Shown in pieces: positions 34,534 through 42,629 of a DNA stretch of 64,000 bases (positions within the stretch are counted from its first letter, which is position 1; each line of letters begins with the position of its first letter). Under the pieces are notes generated by a model. The model searched no databases. It was not told the origin of the DNA and saw only the letters and a program-made list of their open reading frames with translations. The position numbers were made by a program, and so were the translations under genes. Source of the DNA: Oerskovia douganii (GTDB taxonomy: Bacteria > Actinomycetota > Actinomycetes > Actinomycetales > Cellulomonadaceae); assembly GCF_015142735.1 (NCBI RefSeq), contig NZ_JACSPN010000001.1, forward strand, positions 61,608 to 125,607, written 5' to 3'.

Positions 34534-35217
34534 ATGTTCACCATCGGCCGTCGTCGCCCTGTCACCTACGTCCTGGGCCAGCCGGTCAAGTCCTTCCCGG
34601 AGATCGCCCCCGAGGTCGAGCGCGGCACCATCCTGCGCATCACCGAGATCGGCGAGCCCGTCCTGCACACCCCGGCCCGCGAGGTGACGGCGTTCGGCAC
34701 GCCCGAGCTCGCGCAGCTCGTCGACGACCTGTTCACGACGATGTTCGTCGCGGAGGGCGTGGGGCTCGCGGCGCCGCAGGTGGGCGTGGACCTGCGGGTC
34801 TTCGTGTACGACGTCGAGGACGAGGAGGAGGACCGCCACGTGGGGCACGTCGTCAACCCGGTGCTCGAGGTCTTCGACGGTCCCGAGGACGAGGTCGAGG
34901 TGAGCGACGAGGGCTGCCTCTCGATCCCCGGCGCCTACGCACCGCTCGCGCGCCCCGTGAAGGCGGTCGTGCGCGGGTTCGACCAGCACGGCAACCCCGT
35001 CGAGCTCGTCGGCGAGCACTTCCTGGGGCGGGCGCTCCAGCACGAGGCGCAGCACCTCGACGGGACGCTCTATTTCGACCACCTCACGCCCGAGGCGCAG
35101 GAGGCCGTGATCGCCGAGATGCACGAGGAGCGGGCCGGCGTCCTCGAGGAGCGTCGCGCGATGTCCGAGGCGCTGGGTGAGAAGCCTGTGGAGTACCCGG
35201 CGGAACCGCTGCGCTGA
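34534..35217 (+). CDS. def: Peptide deformylase
   Basis: It removes the formyl group from nascent N-terminal Met. The product has 227 residues from ATG 34534; TACGCT ends 6 nt before it (leaderless). Motif 1 GVGLAAPQVG lies at 75-84, motif 2 EGCLS at 126-130 with metal ligand Cys128, and motif 3 HEAQHLDG at 170-177 with His170 and His174 as ligands and Glu171 as base. An acidic insertion DVEDEEEDRH before motif 2 and an N-terminal extension of about 25 residues are actinobacterial traits. Confidence 0.96.
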   Translation: MFTIGRRRPVTYVLGQPVKSFPEIAPEVERGTILRITEIGEPVLHTPAREVTAFGTPELAQLVDDLFTTMFVAEGVGLAAPQVGVDLRVFVYDVEDEEEDRHVGHVVNPVLEVFDGPEDEVEVSDEGCLSIPGAYAPLARPVKAVVRGFDQHGNPVELVGEHFLGRALQHEAQHLDGTLYFDHLTPEAQEAVIAEMHEERAGVLEERRAMSEALGEKPVEYPAEPLR

Positions 35218-35237
35218 TCCGTTCCGGCAGGGCTCCC

Positions 35238-35318
35238 ACGAGACGGGTGGTCCGGTCCGAGACATGCGTCTGCGCCGCACGCGTACGGGCGCGTCTCGGA
35301 CGGGACCACCCGTCTCGT
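35238..35318. terminator. Long hairpin between def and the LAATG surface protein gene
   Basis: Arms 35238-35263 and 35293-35318 are complementary at 25 of 26 positions; the 29-base loop is unusually long. It lies between convergent genes. The arm ACGAGACGGGTGGTCC is unlike the GGTTGAGGTCG family. Confidence 0.75.
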
Positions 35319-35334
35319 CCTGGGGGAGCGGCGG

Positions 35335-36147
35335 TCAGGCTCTCCGGGCCCGGCGGCCGAGCAGCACGGCCCCGGTTCCCGCGGCAAGCAGCACCACGGC
35401 GCCGCCGCCGAGCAGCAGCGCGTTCGACCCGGTCGCCGCGAGGCCACCCTCTGGCGCCGAGGCAGCCGAGCCGTCCGCGGTGACGGGCGCCGCCTCGGTC
35501 GACGTGTCCACGAGCGTCTTCGCGACCGGTGTGGCGTCGGGGACCTCGACCGCGGTGGCCTCGGGCGCCGGACCCGTGGCCGCGAGCCCCTCGTCGTCGG
35601 GCGTCGTCACGGGAGTCGTCCCGGGGGTGGCCGGCGTCTCGGGCGAGGTGGGCGACGGCTCGGTGACGGGGGAGTCGACGGGGGCTCCGCCGTCGGGCAC
35701 CGCGACGCCGGGCGACACGGGTGCGGGCCGCGGCACGGGGGCTGGGCGCGTCACCGGGGTGGCCGGGGCCGGCGTGCAGACGGGCTCCTGCCGGCCCTCC
35801 CCGAAGTGCTCGTCGAAGCCCGCGACCTGCACCCACGTCACGCAGTAGCCGGTGGGGAACGCGGCGGCCGCGTCGGCGAAGTCGAGCGAGCCGGCGCCGA
35901 TGTGCGTGGCGGTCGACCGGCCGTTCCCCGACTCGAGGTGGAGGTTGAAGTCGCGTCCGCCCGTCCCGTCGAGCGCGGTGGCCCGGTAGTTGACGTGGTC
36001 GTGCTCGTGGAACACGCGGCCGGTCGGCAGGGTCACGCCGTCCGCGGTCACGGTGTAGGGGGTGGGGGAGTCGGACCCGGCGAACGCGATCGCGGGGGTG
36101 GCCGCGAGGATCGCTGTCGTGAGGAGGGCGACGGGCACTGCGCGCAT
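35335..36147 (-). CDS. Sortase-anchored (LAXTG) surface protein
   Basis: The product has 270 residues from ATG 36147. A signal peptide ends in AIAFAGS. The exposed N-terminal domain (about 25-125) has VFHEHDHVNYRATALDG and GYCVTWVQVAGFDEHFGEG. A long Pro/Thr/Val linker follows. The C-terminus has LAATGSNALLLGGG, a hydrophobic helix and RRARRA, a class E-type sortase sorting signal. A second LAATG occurs about 65 residues earlier without a helix. Two LacI-type boxes lie upstream. The ligand or role on the cell surface is unknown. Confidence 0.85.
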   Translation of the reverse strand: MRAVPVALLTTAILAATPAIAFAGSDSPTPYTVTADGVTLPTGRVFHEHDHVNYRATALDGTGGRDFNLHLESGNGRSTATHIGAGSLDFADAAAAFPTGYCVTWVQVAGFDEHFGEGRQEPVCTPAPATPVTRPAPVPRPAPVSPGVAVPDGGAPVDSPVTEPSPTSPETPATPGTTPVTTPDDEGLAATGPAPEATAVEVPDATPVAKTLVDTSTEAAPVTADGSAASAPEGGLAATGSNALLLGGGAVVLLAAGTGAVLLGRRARRA

Positions 36148-36258
36148 CAAGGAGGACCTTTCGGGAGCGGCCCCGGGCTCGGATCGAGCGGGGCAGGCAC
36201 CTCATGGCCGCGGACGTGTCGGACTCACGTCTCGTGTCGGGCACGTGGGCGCGCCCAA

Positions 36259-36294
36259 GGTACCGCTTCCCACGGCTCGGTGGAAGCGCTGCCA
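36259..36294 (-). promoter_or_regulatory. Two LacI-type boxes upstream of the LAATG protein gene
   Basis: TGGAAGCGCTGCCA (36281-36294) matches TGGAAGCGCTTCCA at 13 of 14 positions. A second, weaker site GGTACCGCTTCCCA (36259-36272) is centred 22 bp away. They lie 112-147 bp before the start codon of the minus-strand gene. Confidence 0.6.
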
Positions 36295-36365
36295 GATGGT
36301 TCGGGGTCCGTCCCTTTGCCCAGGTCAGGACGTCGCGCGTGGCTTCCCGGAGCGAGCCGCGCCGC

Positions 36366-36941
36366 TCAGAGCGTCGCGAGCCACCGCACGACGGCGTCGC
36401 TCACCGCCGCGTGGTCGTTCCGCACGTCGTGGGCCCCGGGCAGGCGCACCTGCGTGACCGGTCCAGGGATCGCCGCGACGTGCTCGTCGAACTCCTCGGG
36501 CGCACCGAACGGGTCGGTCGTGCCGGACACGAACAGCACCGGGACACCGAGCCGGGGGAAGTGGTCGACGCGCAGCTTCTCGGGCTTGCCCGGCGGGTGC
36601 AGGGGGTAGCTCAGCAGCACGAGCCCGGCCGCGGGCAGACCCTCGGCCACGGCGATCGAGCACATGCGTCCGCCGTACGACCGGCCGCCGAGCACGAGCC
36701 GGTCGGGCGCGAACCCCGCCTCGGTCGCGAAGCGCCCGGCCTCCTCGACCAGGTGCGCGACCGCGACCGGCGCCCGGTCCGGCATGCGTCTGCCGGCGAT
36801 CCGGTACGGGAAGTCGACCCGGCGCACGGGCAGCGGCGCGACGGCGTCGGCGACCGCGACGAGCGTCGGGTGGTCGCGGCCGGCGCCGGCCCCCGGGGTG
36901 AGGAGGAGGCCGCCGACCGCCGGAGCTGGTGATCCCGTCAT
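36366..36941 (-). CDS. Alpha/beta hydrolase of the KAT/TEX30-like small type
   Basis: This 191-residue protein starts at ATG 36941. LLLTPGAGAGRDHPTL is the oxyanion loop. The nucleophile elbow is LVLGGRSYGGRMCSI (Ser near 92). LLSYPLHPPGKPEKLR follows, a typical phrase in the 'alpha/beta family hydrolase' group related to TEX30. The acid is in FVSGTTDPFG and the catalytic His in PGAHDVRNDH. It lacks a lid domain and a signal peptide. Substrate unknown. Confidence 0.85.
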   Translation of the reverse strand: MTGSPAPAVGGLLLTPGAGAGRDHPTLVAVADAVAPLPVRRVDFPYRIAGRRMPDRAPVAVAHLVEEAGRFATEAGFAPDRLVLGGRSYGGRMCSIAVAEGLPAAGLVLLSYPLHPPGKPEKLRVDHFPRLGVPVLFVSGTTDPFGAPEEFDEHVAAIPGPVTQVRLPGAHDVRNDHAAVSDAVVRWLATL

Positions 36942-36980
36942 GGCTCCAGTCTCGCAGCGACCAGGGACTTGCCAGCGGTC

Positions 36981-37033
36981 GACCACGAGGTTGAGGTCGT
37001 CAGTCGGCTCAGAACGACCTCAACCCCGTGGTC
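36981..37033. terminator. Long intergenic hairpin (family copy 3), end of the copper operon
   Basis: Arms 36981-37000 and 37014-37033 are complementary at 19 of 20 positions with a 13-base loop. The arm holds GAGGTTGAGGTCGT as in the other copies. It follows the DUF305 gene on the minus strand. Confidence 0.8.
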
Positions 37034-37051
37034 GGCACCTGGCTGGAGCTG

Positions 37052-37666
37052 CTACAGGGCCGCGAGGAGCTCCTGCATCTCCGCGATCTCGGCCTCCTGG
37101 GCGTCGACGATCTCCTGCGCCAGCGCCAGGGCCTGCGGGTTCTCACCGTCCGCGAGCTCGGCCTCGGCCATGTCCACGGCGCCCTCGTGGTGCGCGATCA
37201 TGCCCTCGAGGAACAGCCGCGAGAGCGTCGCGGCGTCCGCGTCCTCGAGCGCCCGGATCTCCTCGTCGCTCAGCATGCCGTCCATCTCGTGGCCCGAGTG
37301 GTCGCCCATGGGCTCGGCGCCCCACTCGTCGAGGAAGCCCTCCATGGTCGTGATCTCGGGCTCCTGCGCGCCCTCGATCCGGGTCGCGAGATCCACGACG
37401 GCCGGGTCCACGCCCTCCGTGTCCAGCACGATCCGCGACATCACGAGCGCCTGCTCGTGGTGCGGGATCATCATCTGCGCGAACATGACGTCCGCGTCGT
37501 TGGCCTCCGCGGCGGGGTCGGCGCCCGCGTCGGGCATGGTCTCGGCGCCGCCGCCCATGTCGTGGCCCTCCATGCCGTCGTCGCCGGTGTCGGAGCAGCC
37601 CGCGAGGACCAGCGTGGAGCCGAGCGTCAGGCCGATCGCGGCCCGGGTCAGGGTGTTCTTGTTCAT
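37052..37666 (-). CDS. DUF305-family lipoprotein, copper-linked
   Basis: The product has 204 residues from ATG 37666. The lipobox is LAGC (Cys 24). A Met/His/Asp-rich stretch follows (DDGMEGHDMGGG). The two DUF305 half-repeats have FAQMMIPHHEQALVMS and LFLEGMIAHHEGAVDMA. Between them is DHSGHEMDGM. Such His/Met pairs bind copper in relatives (CopM-like proteins). It is the last gene of the copB-DUF6153-DUF305 operon and is probably membrane-anchored outside the cell. Confidence 0.9.
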   Translation of the reverse strand: MNKNTLTRAAIGLTLGSTLVLAGCSDTGDDGMEGHDMGGGAETMPDAGADPAAEANDADVMFAQMMIPHHEQALVMSRIVLDTEGVDPAVVDLATRIEGAQEPEITTMEGFLDEWGAEPMGDHSGHEMDGMLSDEEIRALEDADAATLSRLFLEGMIAHHEGAVDMAEAELADGENPQALALAQEIVDAQEAEIAEMQELLAAL

Positions 37667-37749
37667 GAGTCGTCCCTCGGATGAGTCGGTGGGCCGCGAG
37701 AGTCCTCGCGGCCGTGATGGTGTGCTGCGGCCCCGGCAGGGCCGAGCGC

Positions 37750-38148
37750 CTATCTCCGACTGATCCCGAGCGCGACGAGCGACGGCGGGCGCAGCGCCCA
37801 CCCGAGCCGCCACCAGGGCGCGACGACGCGCGCACGGTGCGTGACGCCGTCGGGCAGGCGGCGCCACAGCGCCGGGCCACCGAGCGAGACCATCGCGACG
37901 AGCACCATGAGGCACATCGCCTCGAGCTCGCCGTGCCCCGTGCCCGACGGCGCCTCCCCCTCCCCGCCCATGTCGCCCACGGCGGCGGTCGCCGGGTCCG
38001 TGACCGAGTGCGCGGAGCCGTGGGCCACGGGGCTCCCCGACATCTGGTGCATCCCGACGAACCCGCCGAGCAGCAGCGCCGTCCCGAGCAGCACCGCGAA
38101 CCGCCGGGCGGGGCCGGAGGTTCGCGAGAGCCGCAGGAGGGTGCGCAC
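37750..38148 (-). CDS. DUF6153-like small membrane protein
   Basis: The product has 132 residues from GTG 38148, 5 nt after the copB stop, so translation is probably coupled. A hydrophobic helix (RRFAVLLGTALLLGGFVGMHQM) and a second (LEAMCLMVLVAMVSLGG) bracket a His/Met/Gly-rich extracytoplasmic loop. The C-terminus is basic. The layout resembles DUF6153 proteins, often found with copper genes. It could present copper between the ATPase and the DUF305 lipoprotein; that is inferred from position and residue content. Confidence 0.72.
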   Translation of the reverse strand: MRTLLRLSRTSGPARRFAVLLGTALLLGGFVGMHQMSGSPVAHGSAHSVTDPATAAVGDMGGEGEAPSGTGHGELEAMCLMVLVAMVSLGGPALWRRLPDGVTHRARVVAPWWRLGWALRPPSLVALGISRR

Positions 38149-38153
38149 GGGGA

Positions 38154-40448
38154 TCAGGACGCTGCCACGCGAGCCGGGTCGAGGTCCAGGCGGCGCAGGA
38201 GCTGCGCGTTGAGGGCCACGATCACGGTCGACAGAGACATGAGCAGGGCACCCACGGCCATGGGCATGACGAACCCGACCGGGGCCAGGACGCCCGCCGC
38301 GAGAGGCACCGACACCAGGTTGTACCCGGCCGCCCACCACAGGTTCTGCTTCATCTTGCGGTAGCTCGCCCGGGACAGCTCGATCACGGACAGGACCGAG
38401 CGCGGGTCGTCGCTCGCGAGGATGACCCCGGCCGACGCGATGGCCACGTCGGTGCCCGCGCCGATCGCGATGCCCACGTCCGCCTGCGCGAGCGCGGGGG
38501 CGTCGTTGACGCCGTCGCCGACCATCGCGACCTTGTGGCCGCGTGCCTGGAGCTCGGAGACCTTGGCCCCCTTGTCGCCCGGGCGGACCCCGGCGAAGAC
38601 CTCGTCGATACCGAGCTCGTCGGCCACCGACTGCGCCACGGCCTGCGCGTCACCCGTGATCATGACGACCCGGATGCCCCGACGGTGCAGCGCGTCGATC
38701 GCCTCGCGGGACTCGGCCCGGATCTCGTCGGCCAGGGCGAAGGCGCCGAGCACCCGGGGTGCTCCGTCGCCCAGCCCGAGCGCGTGCAGGACCGTCGCGC
38801 CCTCGCCCTCCCACGTGGCGGCGTCGGGCAGGGGGGACAGGCCGTGCTCCCGCAGGAGCGACGGGCCGCCCACCGCGATCCGGCGACCGTCCACGAGACC
38901 CGAGACGCCCACGGCCGTCGAGGACCGGAAGTCCTCGGCGCGCGGGACGCGCACGTCCCTGTCCGCGGCGGCGTTCACGATCGCGCGGGCCAGCGGGTGC
39001 TGCGAGTCGGCCTCGACGGCCGCGGCCAGCGCGAGCAGGTCGTCCTCGCTGCCCGACGCAGCGACGAGGTGCGTCACGACGGGCTCGCCCTTGGTCAGCG
39101 TGCCGGTCTTGTCGAACAGGACGGCGTCGACCGTGCGCATCTGCTCGAGCGCCATGCGGTCCTTGACGAGCACGCCCGCCTTGGCCGCGCGCTCGGTCGA
39201 GATGGACACCACGAGCGGGATCGCGAGGCCCAGCGCGTGGGGGCACGCGATGACCAGGACCGTGATGGTCCGGATGAGGGCGTTCTCCGGGGTGCCCCAG
39301 ACGCTCCACGCAACCAGGGTCAGCACCGCGGCGCCGAGCGCGAACCAGAAGAGCCAGCCCGCGGCGCGGTCGGCGAGGCGCTGGGCGTGCGAGGACGAGG
39401 CCTGCGCCTGCGCCACGAGGCGCTGGATGCCTGCGAGGGCCGTGTCGTCGCCGACCGCGTCGACCGTGACGCGCAGCGCCTGGTCGGTCGCGACCGTCCC
39501 GGCCACGACGTGGTCGCCGACCGTCCGGCGCACCGGGCGCGACTCGCCCGTGATCATGGACTCGTCGACGTCCGCGGTGCCCTCGGAGACCACGCCGTCG
39601 GCGGGCACGCGCCCGCCCGGACGCACGACGACGACGTCACCCACCACGAGGTCCGTCGGGGACACCGTGGTCACCTGGCCGTCGCCGCCCAAGCGCTCGG
39701 CCTCGTCGGGCAGCAGGGCAGCGAGCGACTCGAGGGCCGACGACGACTGCGCGAGCGAGCGCATCTCGATCCAGTGGCCCAGCAGCATGATGACGACCAG
39801 CAGCGCGAGCTCCCACCAGAAGTCGAGCTCGTGCGACAGGATCCCCAGGCTCGCGCCCCACGACGAGACGAACGCGACCGTGATCGCGAGCGCGATGAGC
39901 AGCATCATCCCGGGCTTGCGGGCCTTGAGCTCGTCGACCGCGCCCGTGAGGAACGGCCGGCCGCCCCAGACGAACATGATCGTGCCGAGGACCGGCGAGA
40001 CCCAGGCGATACCCGGGACGTCGGGCAGCGAGTAGCCGATGATCGACGCGAACATCTCGCTCGCGAGGACCGTCGGGACCGCGAGGGCGAGCATGATCCA
40101 GAACAGGCGGCGGAACATCGCGACGTGGCCCGAGTGGCCGCTGTGGCCCGAGTGGTCGCCGTGGCCCGCGTGGCCCGAGTGGTCCGTGCCGGGCATCGAG
40201 GCCATGTCGTGGCCGCTGTGGCCGTCATGGCCGTCATGGCCGGCGTGGCCCGTGTGGTCGGAGTGGTTGCTGTGGCCCGCGTGCGCCATGTCGTGATCCG
40301 CGTGCGCGTCGTGGTGCTCGTGCCCCGGCGCCGCGACCGCCGCGGTGTGCTCGGTGCGGCCGACCGGCGTGGCACGGTCCGGTCGGCCGTCTCCTGGCTG
40401 GTCGTTGCCGGAGTGGCCACCGTGCTCGTCGTGGTCCATGGGATTCAT
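38154..40448 (-). CDS. copB: CopB-type heavy-metal P1B ATPase
   Basis: The ATPase has 764 residues from ATG 40448 with GGAAGG upstream. The first 115 residues are extremely His-rich (GHxGH repeats), replacing the usual CxxC metal domains. The transmembrane metal motif is ACPHALGLAIP; CPH rather than CPC marks the CopB subgroup, often active with Cu2+ or Ag+. The phosphorylated Asp is in DKTGTLTKGE, with TGES, HPLARAIV (nucleotide-binding HP) and MVGDGVNDAPAL. Eight membrane helices fit. It heads an operon with DUF6153 and DUF305 genes and has a CsoR-like operator 79 bp upstream. Confidence 0.95.
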   Translation of the reverse strand: MNPMDHDEHGGHSGNDQPGDGRPDRATPVGRTEHTAAVAAPGHEHHDAHADHDMAHAGHSNHSDHTGHAGHDGHDGHSGHDMASMPGTDHSGHAGHGDHSGHSGHSGHVAMFRRLFWIMLALAVPTVLASEMFASIIGYSLPDVPGIAWVSPVLGTIMFVWGGRPFLTGAVDELKARKPGMMLLIALAITVAFVSSWGASLGILSHELDFWWELALLVVIMLLGHWIEMRSLAQSSSALESLAALLPDEAERLGGDGQVTTVSPTDLVVGDVVVVRPGGRVPADGVVSEGTADVDESMITGESRPVRRTVGDHVVAGTVATDQALRVTVDAVGDDTALAGIQRLVAQAQASSSHAQRLADRAAGWLFWFALGAAVLTLVAWSVWGTPENALIRTITVLVIACPHALGLAIPLVVSISTERAAKAGVLVKDRMALEQMRTVDAVLFDKTGTLTKGEPVVTHLVAASGSEDDLLALAAAVEADSQHPLARAIVNAAADRDVRVPRAEDFRSSTAVGVSGLVDGRRIAVGGPSLLREHGLSPLPDAATWEGEGATVLHALGLGDGAPRVLGAFALADEIRAESREAIDALHRRGIRVVMITGDAQAVAQSVADELGIDEVFAGVRPGDKGAKVSELQARGHKVAMVGDGVNDAPALAQADVGIAIGAGTDVAIASAGVILASDDPRSVLSVIELSRASYRKMKQNLWWAAGYNLVSVPLAAGVLAPVGFVMPMAVGALLMSLSTVIVALNAQLLRRLDLDPARVAAS

Positions 40449-40468
40449 CGTCCCGTCCTTCCTCGTAT

Positions 40469-40513
40469 CGCGCCGGGCGGTCGGTCGCGCCGGGCGGTCG
40501 GTCGCGCCGGGCG
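40469..40513. repeat. 17-bp tandem repeat in the copB leader
   Basis: The unit CGCGCCGGGCGGTCGGT occurs twice perfectly, followed by a third partial copy of 11 bases. It lies between the copB start and the CsoR-like operator. Confidence 0.8.
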
Positions 40514-40526
40514 AGCCTTCGCTCGG

Positions 40527-40547
40527 CGATACCCCCCTGGGGTATCG
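40527..40547 (-). promoter_or_regulatory. CsoR-like copper operator
   Basis: CGATACCCC (40527-40535) and GGGGTATCG (40539-40547) form a perfect 9-bp dyad with a 3-bp centre. It matches the TACCCC..GGGGTA pattern of CsoR operators, and lies 79 bp before copB. Confidence 0.75.
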
Positions 40548-40609
40548 ACAACTCACGATCCTGCCGCAGCATTCCCGGTCCGTCAAGGGGAGTGGAGGGC
40601 GCCTCGGGT

Positions 40610-40668
40610 GCCGAGCACGAGGTTGAGGTCGTCATGAGCCCGGGAACGACCGCAACCCCGTGCTTGGC
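40610..40668. terminator. Long intergenic hairpin (family copy 4)
   Basis: Arms 40610-40632 and 40646-40668 are complementary at 20 of 23 positions. It starts GCCGAGCACGAGGTTGAGG. It lies between copB and the cupin gene. The next 135 bases hold no gene that I can support. Confidence 0.75.
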
Positions 40669-40804
40669 ATCGGACCCGCCGTCGGACTTGCCGCCGGACT
40701 CGCCGCCCCGATTCATAGCCTCCCCGCAGACTCGGGCGGCTCGCAGCAGCCAAGGCAGCCGCCGGGCGGCGGCACGGGCGGCCCGCCGGCCGGGGCTAGC
40801 CGGC

Positions 40805-40886
40805 GCTCGTCACCGCGCCGCAGGCACGGTTGTCACTGCGCCGCAGGCACGGTTGTCACTGTGCCGCGGGCACGCTCGTCACCGTC
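40805..40886. repeat. 23-bp tandem repeat across the 3' end of the cupin gene
   Basis: Units at 40818-40840, 40841-40863 and 40864-40886, plus a partial copy from 40805. The core is CCGCAGGCACGGTTGTCAC. The unit at 40864 encodes the protein's last residues; the others repeat that stretch with its stop codon beyond the gene. Confidence 0.8.
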
Positions 40887-41188
40887 GTCAGGAGGAAGGC
40901 TGAGTCCTCCAGTGCGGTGACGGCGTGTCGCTCGTGCGTGAGGACGCGCAGCTCGCCGGGCCCGACCTCCTCGTCGCCCTCGAGCGCCGTGACCCGCACG
41001 CGACCGCGCAGGACCTGGATGCTCGCGGCCGGGGGCGAGTTGTGCTCGCCCAGCTCGACGCCGGCGAGGATCGCGATGATCGTCTGGCGCAGGACGCCGT
41101 CGTGCAGCACGACCTCCGCGCTGCGGCCGTTGTCGCCGTCGCGGGCGCGGGTCAGGTGGGCGTCGGTGAGCAGGTCGAGGTTCGTCAT
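40856..41188 (-). CDS. Small cupin-domain protein
   Basis: This 110-residue protein starts at ATG 41188. A single cupin barrel: VVLHDGVLRQTIIAILAGVELGEHNSP holds motif 1 (Glu-His) and PGELRVLTHERHAVTALEDSAFLL holds motif 2. It probably binds a metal; the catalytic activity is unknown. It resembles small 'cupin' stress or chaperone-like proteins. The gene's last codons are inside a 23-bp tandem repeat. It lies downstream of the SDR gene on the same strand with 167 bp between. Confidence 0.82.
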   Translation of the reverse strand: MTNLDLLTDAHLTRARDGDNGRSAEVVLHDGVLRQTIIAILAGVELGEHNSPPAASIQVLRGRVRVTALEGDEEVGPGELRVLTHERHAVTALEDSAFLLTTVTSVPAAQ

Positions 41189-41355
41189 GGGGGCGTCCGT
41201 TCGGGTGGTGGCGGGGCTTCCATCATGGCCGCAGGGCGTCCGGTTCGCCCGGTGTGCACGTCTGCCCGACGCCGTCGCGCACCGCGGGCGGTCGGCGCGC
41301 CCTGGTGGTGCGCGGGCCGCCCGCGGCGTGGCGCGAGGGTCGCGTCCGGCGCGGC

Positions 41356-42234
41356 CTACTGGAGCCCGAACCCGCCGTCGGTCGTGAGGACCTGGCCCAC
41401 GACCCATGACCCTGCCGGGCCGGCGAGCCACGCGATGAGCCGGGCAGGGTCGGTCGGTTCGCCCCAGCGCCCGAACGGGGTCGCGTCGCGCAGCGCGTCG
41501 AGCTCGGCGAGGGGGCGGTCGGTCGACCCGGGGTCCAGGTACCCGGTGTTGACCGGGCCGGGGTTGATCGTGTTGAGCACGATCCCCCGGTCGAGCAGCT
41601 CGGCCGCGACCGTCGCGGTGACGCCGGCGAGCGCGGCCTTCGAGGTGGCGTAGGCGACCTCGCCGCGCATCGGGCCGTCCTGCTGGCCCGACGTCATCCA
41701 GAAGACCTTGGGCGCCGTCGCCGGGTCGGCGGGCCCCTGGCGGCTCGCGCGTTCGCCCGGCCGGGCCGAGGGGCCGCCGGGGGTCGTGGTGCGCTGGAGC
41801 GCGAACCGCCGCGTCAGCAGGAGGGTCGACCGGGTGTTCGCCTCCCAGAACGCGTCGAGCGTCTCGGCGCTCATGTCGAGGATCGAGCCGTCGCCCCCGC
41901 TGCGGGCGTGGTTGCACACGAGCACGTCGACCGAGCCCGTGAGCGTGCGGGCGGCGTCGAACAGCCCGTCGACCTGGGCGGGGTCGCGCAGGTCGGCGTG
42001 GGCCGAGCCCGACACGGCGTCGCCGCGCAGCGCCGCCCGGACGCCGTCGGCGACCGCGCCGAGGTCGTCGCCGCCCCAGGGCAGGTCGGCGTCGTGCGGT
42101 GCGAAGTGGTGGGTGAAGACGCTGGCGCCCTGGAGCGCGAGCTCCCGGGCGACGGCGTACCCGATGCCCTTGCGCCGGGAGACCCCGGTCACGAGGGCCG
42201 TGCGGCCGGCGAGGGGGAGGTGAGGGGTCGTCAT
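41356..42234 (-). CDS. Short-chain dehydrogenase/reductase
   Basis: The product has 292 residues from ATG 42234; TACGGT on the minus strand ends 6 nt before it. The NAD(P) motif is TALVTGVSRRKGIGYAVA. NHA is in VLVCNHARSGG in place of NNAG. The catalytic Tyr and Lys are in VAYATSKAAL. NTINPGPVNTGYLD is the substrate-loop start. A Gly/Pro/Arg-rich insertion (about 160-185) is not typical. It most resembles 3-oxoacyl-ACP-reductase-like SDRs. Substrate unknown. Confidence 0.9.
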   Translation of the reverse strand: MTTPHLPLAGRTALVTGVSRRKGIGYAVARELALQGASVFTHHFAPHDADLPWGGDDLGAVADGVRAALRGDAVSGSAHADLRDPAQVDGLFDAARTLTGSVDVLVCNHARSGGDGSILDMSAETLDAFWEANTRSTLLLTRRFALQRTTTPGGPSARPGERASRQGPADPATAPKVFWMTSGQQDGPMRGEVAYATSKAALAGVTATVAAELLDRGIVLNTINPGPVNTGYLDPGSTDRPLAELDALRDATPFGRWGEPTDPARLIAWLAGPAGSWVVGQVLTTDGGFGLQ

Positions 42235-42371
42235 GCGGCGACCGTAACGACTCCGGCGAGCGGCCTCCAGGTCATTTCGCACGGTCCGCCGATCCTGGGA
42301 GATCGTGTGAAGGGCGTCACGCGTCGGCCTGTCGACGCGCGCTCCACAGGTCCGTGACAGAGCATGGGGTG

Positions 42372-42608
42372 ATGCAAGCGCCCACCTTCGTCGACGTCTG
42401 GCAGCTCCTCTCCGACGCCGACCGCGAACGCCTCGCCGAGATCGACGAGACCGAGACCGAGATCCTGGACTTCCTCCGGACCCAGCCCGTCGAGGACGTC
42501 GACGCGCCCCTGTTCTCCGACCTGCAGGTCGAACGCCTGCGGGTCTACCGGGCCGCGCTCGAACGCTCCACGCCCGGCAGGCGCCGGGCCGACGGCGAGA
42601 CGGCGTAG
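42372..42608 (+). CDS. Small hydrophilic protein of unknown function
   Basis: The product has 78 residues from ATG 42372 with GGGGTG upstream; GTG 42354 is an alternative start. It is highly acidic in the middle (DETETEILDFL) and basic at the end (RSTPGRRRADGE). It is helical and has no Cys or membrane segment. I do not recognise it. It is divergent from the SDR gene and convergent with the GlxA-type regulator, with a hairpin after it. Confidence 0.6.
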   Translation: MQAPTFVDVWQLLSDADRERLAEIDETETEILDFLRTQPVEDVDAPLFSDLQVERLRVYRAALERSTPGRRRADGETA

Positions 42609-42629
42609 CCGCCCGGAGCCCGAAGCCTC

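Noticed and set aside
40039..40296. Plus-strand Trp/Pro-repeat frame (WPEWPLWPEW-like) within copB
   Set aside because: It is the reverse complement of the His/Gly repeat coding for the CopB N-terminus.
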